In this document: positions 6,368 to 10,625 of the stretch, one piece after another
Layout: the number at the start of each line of letters is the position of its first letter
Position numbering within the stretch: position 1 is the first letter of the stretch
NCBI GenBank assembly: GCA_034420475.1
Contig: DAOULH010000013.1
Location: forward strand, 1-10,625
DNA: 10,625 nucleotides
DNA from: Bin87 sp034420475
GTDB taxonomy: Bacteria; Chloroflexota; Dehalococcoidia; Lucifugimonadales; UBA3495
Reading direction: 5' to 3'
Position numbers and translations under genes: made by a program
Notes under the pieces: model-generated
The model's input: only the letters and a program-made list of their open reading frames with translations
Told to the model about the DNA's origin: nothing
Database searches by the model: none

Positions 6368-6527
6368 GTAACTGTTCAGAATTCAGGAGGGTGTCATTGC
6401 GCGGCGCTTGCGCCGTGGCAATCTCGACGCCGTGGCCGCGACGTCTGCCTCAAAGGGCTCCCCTGCGCCAACGAGATTGCCGCGCTGCGCTCGCAATGAC
6501 ACTTTCCCCGCAACCCTGAACAGTTAC
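6368..6527. mobile_element. 160-bp MITE with IS66-type ends and 8-bp target duplication
   Basis: The element is bounded by perfect 12-bp inverted termini, GTAACTGTTCAG at 6368-6379 and CTGAACAGTTAC at 6516-6527. It is flanked by a perfect 8-bp direct repeat CCGTCAGC (6360-6367 and 6528-6535). IS66-family elements are known to begin with GTAA and to make 8-bp duplications, so this is most simply a non-autonomous IS66-related element. Its interior carries a long palindrome of the CATTGCG...GCAATCTCG type (arms 6393-6426 and 6472-6500). It has no transposase. Insertion occurred at the ureF stop codon: the right duplication contains the TGA, so ureF was not changed. Confidence 0.75.
6393..6500. 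repeat. dispersed palindrome (GTCATTGCG...GCAATCTCG), copy inside the MITE
   Basis: The left arm GTCATTGCGCGGCGCTTGCG (6393-6412) with its continuation to GGCAATCTCG (6417-6426) is complementary to the right arm CGAGATTGCCGCGCTGCGCT (6472-6491) followed by CGCAATGAC. The arms are separated by about 45 bases. The same design recurs at 9735-9825 without the GTAA termini, so it is an independent repeat family nested in the MITE. Confidence 0.8.
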
Positions 6528-6530
6528 CCG

Positions 6531-7253
6531 TCAGCTGGCGAACATCCGCACTTCGTCGTGTTCGTGCAGCATCGCCGCTATGTCCAGCTGCGGCGTGAAG
6601 GATGTCATCTCGCGCCAGTCGCGGTGCTGCAACGCCGTCGCCGCGTCGATCACGGGTTCGTGCAGCGACCGCAGGATATGCTGCGCCTCCGTGTGCGTGA
6701 CGGGCAGCAGCCGTTGCGCCGCGCCCAGCACACCCACGGCGAAGCTGTGACAGAACATCAGCAGGGCGCTGTCCGGGTCGATGCCCGCCGCGCAGGACGC
6801 CACGCCCAGGGCGACGGCTCCCGTGCCCGGCGTTTCCCGTTCCACCACCAACTGCCGAAACTCGCCGTGAACGGCGCATCCGGCTGCTCCCGAGAGCAGC
6901 GGCGCCGTTTCGTCCAGGATGCGCCGGCCGGCGTGGCAGGAGGCTACCCGCAGTTCCTCGGGCAGTTTCATCGCGTGCAGGCGCCGGTCGATGTCCACCA
7001 GCCTCGCCAGGTCACCGTCCCGCGCCGCGCCGTGAGCATTCAGCAACGCCACGCCGTCGCACGGGATGATTGACCAGCCCAGCAGGTTGTGCAGATACTC
7101 CCCCAGGTCGTCGGCGTTCCTGACCCAGCCCTGCGACACCATTCCTTCCAGCCCCTGAGAGTGGGCATAAGCGCCGGACGGGAAGAACGAGTCGGCCAAC
7201 TGCAAGGCGGCGAGAAAGCTGGCGCCGCCGTTTATGCTCGTTATAGTCTGCAT
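6531..7253 (-). CDS. ureF: urease accessory protein UreF
   Basis: UreF bridges UreD-bound apo-urease and UreG and helps gate GTP hydrolysis during nickel insertion. 240 residues, normal size, all-helical. The family N-terminal motif L-Q-L-A-D-S-F-F-P-S-G-A-Y-A-H-S-Q-G-L-E is at residues 17-36. The C-terminal P-Q-L-D-I-A-A-M-L-H-E-H-D-E-V-R-M-F-A-S matches the conserved UreF tail that contacts UreG. The ATG at 7253 lies three bases after the natural end of the ureC frame (TAG at 7259-7257), with no recognisable Shine-Dalgarno, so translation probably depends on ribosomes finishing ureC; the amber codon in ureC would disturb this. A MITE has inserted exactly at its stop codon without altering the protein. 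Confidence 0.95.
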   Translation of the reverse strand: MQTITSINGGASFLAALQLADSFFPSGAYAHSQGLEGMVSQGWVRNADDLGEYLHNLLGWSIIPCDGVALLNAHGAARDGDLARLVDIDRRLHAMKLPEELRVASCHAGRRILDETAPLLSGAAGCAVHGEFRQLVVERETPGTGAVALGVASCAAGIDPDSALLMFCHSFAVGVLGAAQRLLPVTHTEAQHILRSLHEPVIDAATALQHRDWREMTSFTPQLDIAAMLHEHDEVRMFAS

Positions 7254-7256
7254 CCG

Positions 7257-7424
7257 CTAGACCAGGAAGTGCAGCTGCGCCAGGCTCAGGCGTTCCGCCG
7301 CCGGCACGGTGGCGATCTCGCCGTCCACGCGCACCGTGTAGGTGTCCGGGTCCACCTCGATCACCGGCATTCCGTCGTTGCGGACCATCTGACGCTTGGT
7401 GATGGCGCGGCAGCCCCGCACCGG
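7257..7424 (-). pseudogene. ureC: C-terminal 55 residues of UreC, in frame after an internal TAG
   Basis: Directly after the TAG at 7427-7425 the same frame continues P-V-R-G-C-R-A-I-T-K-R-Q-M-V-R-N and ends Y-T-V-R-V-D-G-E...L-S-L-A-Q-L-H-F-L-V, followed by TAG at 7259-7257. This is the well-known end of urease alpha subunits (compare the K. aerogenes end, D-A-Q-T-Y-E-V-R-V-D-G-E-L ... P-M-A-Q-R-Y-F-L-F). No frameshift is involved. With the amber codon read as an amino acid the protein would be 572 residues, against 567 in K. aerogenes. Confidence 0.9.
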
Positions 7425-8975
7425 CTAGACTCGTCGGGACAGCCCCAGGTCGCGGTGGACCCCCGCGTCGTAGGCAGCCTGGGACACGAAGGTGAGCGAC
7501 GTATTCGCCACCGCCTTGCCCATGCTGCCGAACATGGGGCGATAGAAGGACGGCTCGGCCGTGGGTATGGACCCGTTGGGGTCGCCCATGACCGCCCAGC
7601 AGATCATCCCGCCCTTGATAATCAACTTGGGCTTCGCGCCGAAGCTGCCCAGCGGCCACAACACAATGTCGGCCAGTTTCCCCGGCTCCAACGAGCCCAC
7701 CAGGTGCGATATGCCGTGGGTGATGGCCGGGTTGATGGTCAGCTTGGCCAGGTAGCGCAGCACGCGGAAGTTGTCATGGTCCGGCGAGTCCTCGGGCAGC
7801 TTGCCCTTGAACTGGCGCATCTTGTCCGCGGTCTGGAACAGCCGGGTGAAGTTCTCGCCCACCCGGCCCATGGCCTGCGAGTCCGAGGCGTACATGCTGA
7901 TGACGCCCAGGTCGTGCAGCACGTCCTCCGCCGCCATGGTCTCCGGCCGGATGCGGCTCTCGGCAAAGGCAACGTCCTCGGGAACCCGCGGGCTGAGGTG
8001 ATGGCACACCATCAGCATGTCCATGTGCTCGGTGAGCGTGTTCACGGTGTAGGGCCGCGTGGGGTTGGTGGATGAGGGCAGCACGTTCAACTCGGACGCG
8101 ATACGGATGATGTCCGGCGCGTGGCCGCCGCCGGCGCCCTCGGTGTGGTAGGTGTGGATCGCCCGCCCGCCGATGGCGGCGATGGTGTCCTCCACGAACC
8201 CGGCCTCGTTCAGCGTGTCGGTGTGGATCGCCACCGGCACGTCGAACCGGGCGGCCACGGCCAGGCAGCAGTCGATGGCCGCCGGCGTGGTGCCCCAGTC
8301 CTCGTGGAGCTTGAGGCCGCTGGCCCCGGCCGCGATCTGTTCCTCCAGGGGAGCCGGGTCGCTGGCGTTGCCTTTGCCCAACAGGCCCCAGTTGACCGGC
8401 AGCGGCTCGGCGGCCTCCAGCATCCGGGCGATGTTCCACGGGCCCGGCGTGCAGGTGGTGGCGTTGGTGCCGTCGGCCGGCCCGGTTCCGCCGCCGATCA
8501 TGGTGGTGATGCCGTTGGACAGGGCATGGTACACCTGCTGCGGCGCGATCATGTGGATGTGCGCGTCCACACCGCCGGGAGTGGCGATGAGGTGCTCGCC
8601 GGCGATGACCTCGGTGCCCGGGCCGACCACCAGGTCGGGATGCACGCCGTCCATCACGTTGGGATTGCCGGACTTGCCCACCGCGACGATGTGCCCGTGT
8701 CGCACCCCAATGTCGGCCTTGATGATGCCGAGGACGGGGTCCATGATGATGGCGTTGGTGATGACCAGGTCCAGCGCGCCGTTGCGGTTGGTCGCCTCCG
8801 AGGCCTGGCCCATGCCGTCCCGGACCGACTTGCCGCCGCCGAACACCAACTCGTCGCCGTGGGTGAGCAGGTCGCGCTCGATCTGGCAGACCAGGGACGT
8901 GTCGGCCAGGCGGAACCGGTCACCCACGGTGGGGCCGTAGAGGTCCACGTATTGCCGGCGGCTGATTCGAGCCAT
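7425..8975 (-). CDS. ureC: urease alpha subunit UreC, interrupted by an in-frame amber codon
   Basis: The catalytic subunit of urease, which hydrolyses urea to ammonia and carbamate at a dinickel centre. Starting at M-A-R-I-S-R-R-Q-Y (ATG 8975, with GAGG nine bases upstream and four bases after the ureB stop), all active-site residues are found at a constant +5 offset from K. aerogenes: nickel ligands H139 and H141 (V-D-A-H-I-H), carbamylated K222 (G-L-K-L-H-E-D-W-G), H251 (V-A-I-H-T-D-T), H277 (T-Y-H-T-E-G-A-G-G-G-H), D365 (S-D-S-Q-A-M-G-R), and flap residues C324 and catalytic H325 (V-C-H-H-L). The frame stops at TAG, codon 517, after L-G-L-S-R-R-V. The missing 55 residues follow in frame. 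They belong to the small composite domain of the alpha subunit, so the truncated product is probably defective. An upstream GTG at 8990 is less likely as start. Confidence 0.93.
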   Translation of the reverse strand: MARISRRQYVDLYGPTVGDRFRLADTSLVCQIERDLLTHGDELVFGGGKSVRDGMGQASEATNRNGALDLVITNAIIMDPVLGIIKADIGVRHGHIVAVGKSGNPNVMDGVHPDLVVGPGTEVIAGEHLIATPGGVDAHIHMIAPQQVYHALSNGITTMIGGGTGPADGTNATTCTPGPWNIARMLEAAEPLPVNWGLLGKGNASDPAPLEEQIAAGASGLKLHEDWGTTPAAIDCCLAVAARFDVPVAIHTDTLNEAGFVEDTIAAIGGRAIHTYHTEGAGGGHAPDIIRIASELNVLPSSTNPTRPYTVNTLTEHMDMLMVCHHLSPRVPEDVAFAESRIRPETMAAEDVLHDLGVISMYASDSQAMGRVGENFTRLFQTADKMRQFKGKLPEDSPDHDNFRVLRYLAKLTINPAITHGISHLVGSLEPGKLADIVLWPLGSFGAKPKLIIKGGMICWAVMGDPNGSIPTAEPSFYRPMFGSMGKAVANTSLTFVSQAAYDAGVHRDLGLSRRV

Positions 8976-8979
8976 GTCG

Positions 8980-9384
8980 CTATGCCTCACTGGTATCCGT
9001 TGGGTTCGACGGTTGGTTCGGGAAACCCCGCTTGGAGATTGCTTCGAGGGCCTGGGCGCGCACGACCGGCGAGTCCAGGCTGCCGTCGGTGAGCCCGTTG
9101 AGACCGCGCACCCGACGCGTACCGCCGATGGCCACCAGGGTCACGTCCTTGCGGTCGCCCGGCTCGAAGCGCACCGCGGTTCCAGCCGGCACGTCCAGAC
9201 GCATCCCGAAGGCAGCCTCCCGGTCGAACCGCAGCGCCCGGTTGACCTCGAAGAAGTGGAAGTGCGAACCCACCTGAATGGCCCGGTCGCCCGTGTTCCA
9301 CACCGACAGCGTGCGCGTAGGCCGGCCGGCGTTTATCTCAACCGGCTCGTCGGCGATGATGTAGTGTTCGCTGGGATTGCTCAT
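8980..9384 (-). CDS. ureB: urease beta subunit UreB
   Basis: The small structural beta subunit, which packs around UreC in the (alpha beta gamma)3 enzyme. The family core is clear: V-E-I-N-A-G-R (residues 15-21), L-S-V-W-N-T-G-D-R-A-I-Q-V-G-S-H-F-H-F-F-E-V-N (26-48), G-M-R-L-D-V-P-A-G-T-A-V-R-F-E-P-G (60-76) and V-T-L-V-A-I-G-G (81-88). The start ATG at 9384 follows AAGGGA six bases upstream. At 134 residues it is longer than the typical 100-odd because of a polar C-terminal tail after about residue 100; the tail resembles no domain I know. It begins 17 bases after ureA and ends four bases before ureC. Confidence 0.95.
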   Translation of the reverse strand: MSNPSEHYIIADEPVEINAGRPTRTLSVWNTGDRAIQVGSHFHFFEVNRALRFDREAAFGMRLDVPAGTAVRFEPGDRKDVTLVAIGGTRRVRGLNGLTDGSLDSPVVRAQALEAISKRGFPNQPSNPTDTSEA

Positions 9385-9401
9385 GCTCGTCCCTTTTGTG
9401 A

Positions 9402-9704
9402 TTAGACGATGGGATCGTGGACCGACACCAGCTTGGTGCCGTCGGGAAACGTCGCCTCCACCTGCACCATGTCCACCAGTTCCGGCACCCCCTCCATCAC
9501 GTCCTCCCGCCGCAGGACCTGGCGGCCCAGTTCCATCACCTCGGCGACGGTGCGACCGTCCCTTGCGCCCTCCAGGATCGCCTCCGTGATCAGCGCCACC
9601 GATTCGGGCACGTTGAGCTTCAGGCCGCGACCCTGCCGCTTGCGCGCCAGGTCGGCGGCGACGTAGATCAGCAGCTTTTCCGATTCCCGTGGGGTCAGCA
9701 TCAT
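9402..9704 (-). CDS. ureA: urease gamma subunit UreA
   Basis: The smallest structural urease subunit, 100 residues as in the family. The sequence begins M-M-L-T-P-R-E-S-E-K-L-L, with G-L-K-L-N-V-P-E-S-V-A-L-I (27-39), E-G-A-R-D-G-R-T-V-A-E-V-M (45-57), and an end in V-Q-V-E-A-T-F-P-D-G-T-K-L-V-S-V-H-D-P-I. Two adjacent ATG codons (9704, 9701) could each start it; no strong Shine-Dalgarno separates them. The open frame extends upstream through a palindromic repeat to 9836, but the extra 44 residues are a translation of the repeat and have no counterpart in UreA. First gene of the urease operon, about 150 bases downstream of glutamine synthetase on the same strand. Confidence 0.95.
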   Translation of the reverse strand: MMLTPRESEKLLIYVAADLARKRQGRGLKLNVPESVALITEAILEGARDGRTVAEVMELGRQVLRREDVMEGVPELVDMVQVEATFPDGTKLVSVHDPIV

Positions 9705-9734
9705 AGGACAAATTCCAAAGGTGGTGTGGTAGCG

Positions 9735-9825
9735 GTCATTGCGAGGAGCGTAACGACGCGGCAATCTCGTTCCGGCAACAAACACTCTAGTCTTTGCGAG
9801 ATTGCCGCGCTTCGCTCGCAATGAC
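9735..9825. repeat. dispersed palindrome between glnA and ureA
   Basis: The left arm GTCATTGCGAGGAGCGTAAC (9735-9754), continuing to GGCAATCTCG (9760-9769), pairs with GCGAGATTGCCGCGCTTCGC (9796-9815) followed by TCGCAATGAC. The left arm carries about five extra bases, and a 26-base spacer separates the arms. No target duplication is visible at its edges. It fills most of the glnA-ureA gap and, once transcribed, would form a long hairpin that could attenuate or stabilise the message; that is inference. Similar GTCATTGCGAG...GCAATCTC palindromes are known as scattered repeats in several bacterial groups. Confidence 0.85.
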
Positions 9826-9857
9826 AGGTTTGCCACAGTGAGCCAGTGTGAGGTTGG

Positions 9858-10625
9858 TCACAGCGTGGAGAGGTAGCGGGAGACTTCGTAGTCGGTGACC
9901 TCCGAGCGGTACTCGTCCCACTCCAGTTTCTTGTTTTCGATCAGGCTGTTGAACACGTGGTCGCCCAGCGCCTCGTAGAGCAGCTCGCTGGTCTCGGCCA
10001 GGTTGATCGCCTCGCCCAGGCTGGACGGCAGGGTGCGGATGCCCAGGGACTGGCGACGCTGCGGCGACATCTCCTGCACGTTGCCCACCACCGGGGCCGG
10101 CACCTGGTACTGCTCCTCGATGCCCTTGAGCCCGGCGGCCAGCATCGCGCTGAAGGCCAGGTAGGGGTTGCACGACGGGTCCGGCGCGCGGTACTCGATG
10201 CGGATGGACGTTTCCTCGCCGCGCTCGTAGCTGGGCACGCGGATGAGGTCGGAGCGGTTGACGTGGGTCCACGAAACGTACACCGGCGCCTCGTAGCCGG
10301 GGATGAGCCGCTTGTAGGAGTTGACCCACTGGTTGGTGACCAGGGTTATCTCCGGCGCGTGGGCGATCAGCCCGGCGATGAACTGCTTGCCCAGCATCGA
10401 CAGGTACTGCTCGTCGTCAGCGTCGTAGAACCGGTTGTCCTCGCCGGCAAAGAGCGACTGGTGCAGGTGCAATCCCGACCCGTTGATGCGCGAAATCGGC
10501 TTGGGCATGAACGTGGCGTACACGTTCTGCAGCTGGGCCAGCTCCTTGATGACCAGCTTGGCCGTCATCAGGTTGTCGGCCATGGTCAGCGCGTCGGTGT
10601 ACTCCAGGTCGATCTCGTGCTGGCT
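9858..10625 (-). CDS. glnA: glutamine synthetase type I, C-terminal 255 residues (partial)
   Basis: ATP-dependent condensation of ammonia with glutamate. The visible part starts S-Q-H-E-I-D-L-E-Y-T-D-A-L-T-M-A-D-N at the window edge and reaches a normal end, Y-E-V-S-R-Y-L-S-T-L. Family elements in order: N-G-S-G-L-H-L-H-Q-S-L (metal/ATP site His region), N-S-Y-K-R-L-I-P-G-Y-E-A-P (the N-S-Y-K-R-L element), N-R-S-D-L-I-R-V-P (Arg residues for ATP/phosphate), and R-I-E-Y-R-A-P-D-P-S-C-N-P-Y-L-A-F. No N-L-Y-D-L-P-type adenylylation site is seen, so the adenylylated GSI-beta form is unlikely. A GlnA paralogue ligating another amine cannot be excluded from this half. Placed upstream of ureA, it could assimilate urea-derived ammonia. 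Confidence 0.92.
   Translation of the reverse strand, partial: SQHEIDLEYTDALTMADNLMTAKLVIKELAQLQNVYATFMPKPISRINGSGLHLHQSLFAGEDNRFYDADDEQYLSMLGKQFIAGLIAHAPEITLVTNQWVNSYKRLIPGYEAPVYVSWTHVNRSDLIRVPSYERGEETSIRIEYRAPDPSCNPYLAFSAMLAAGLKGIEEQYQVPAPVVGNVQEMSPQRRQSLGIRTLPSSLGEAINLAETSELLYEALGDHVFNSLIENKKLEWDEYRSEVTDYEVSRYLSTL

Noticed and set aside
7425..7427. Reassignment of TAG to an amino acid in this organism
   Set aside because: Several genes here (ureB, the LLM oxidoreductase, the natural end of ureC) end in TAG at the expected family length, so TAG works as a normal stop.
7089..9092. Long open frames on the + strand opposite ureC and ureF (7089-8075 and 8121-9092, over 320 codons each)
   Set aside because: They are mirror frames of strongly conserved urease genes in GC-rich DNA. 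Their translations are rich in Arg, Gly, His and Val without any recognisable domain.
9705..9836. Longer UreA starting at 9836
   Set aside because: The extra residues are the translation of a dispersed palindrome; UreA proteins start at M-x-L-T/S-P-R-E and are about 100 residues.

Overview
This is a 10.6 kb window of GC-rich bacterial DNA. It holds a urease operon, a type I glutamine synthetase upstream of it, an F420-type luciferase-like oxidoreductase, and a flank of mobile-element debris. The host is probably an uncultured Chloroflexota/Dehalococcoidia-like or similar high-GC environmental bacterium. That placement is tentative: it rests on the F420-dependent LLM oxidoreductase, the Uma2 gene, the GTCATTGCGAG...GCAATCTCG palindromes and the base composition. 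No 16S or ribosomal marker is present.

Left part (1-2710). Genes here run on the + strand, except an IS5-family transposase on the minus strand that runs off the left edge. The right end of this IS lies inside the start of a VapC-type PIN toxin gene and removes its first catalytic aspartate. Next come an intact aldo/keto reductase, a 300-base non-coding stretch with a hairpin and a 17-bp tandem duplication, a stand-alone STAS-domain protein (anti-sigma-factor antagonist type), and a pair of 28-bp direct repeats with a 61-bp period that resembles a minimal type I-E CRISPR.

Right part (2711-10625). All genes run on the minus strand. In transcription order they are glnA (5' end outside the window), ureA, ureB, ureC, ureF, a Uma2-family nuclease-like gene, ureG, ureD, an LLM oxidoreductase and a small unknown gene. 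The structural genes ureABC encode the apoenzyme. UreD, UreF and UreG are the accessory proteins that deliver nickel with GTP hydrolysis. No ureE is present. Ammonia released from urea could be captured by the neighbouring glutamine synthetase.

The most notable observation is in ureC. All nickel ligands and catalytic residues are present, but an in-frame TAG at codon 517 separates the last 55 residues, which continue in the same frame to the expected stop just before ureF. This is either a fresh nonsense mutation, a sequence error, or readthrough. Second, a 160-bp element at the ureF stop codon has perfect 12-bp inverted termini starting GTAA and a perfect 8-bp target duplication, the hallmarks of the IS66 family. 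It looks like a non-autonomous IS66-type MITE, and it carries in its middle a palindrome that recurs between glnA and ureA.
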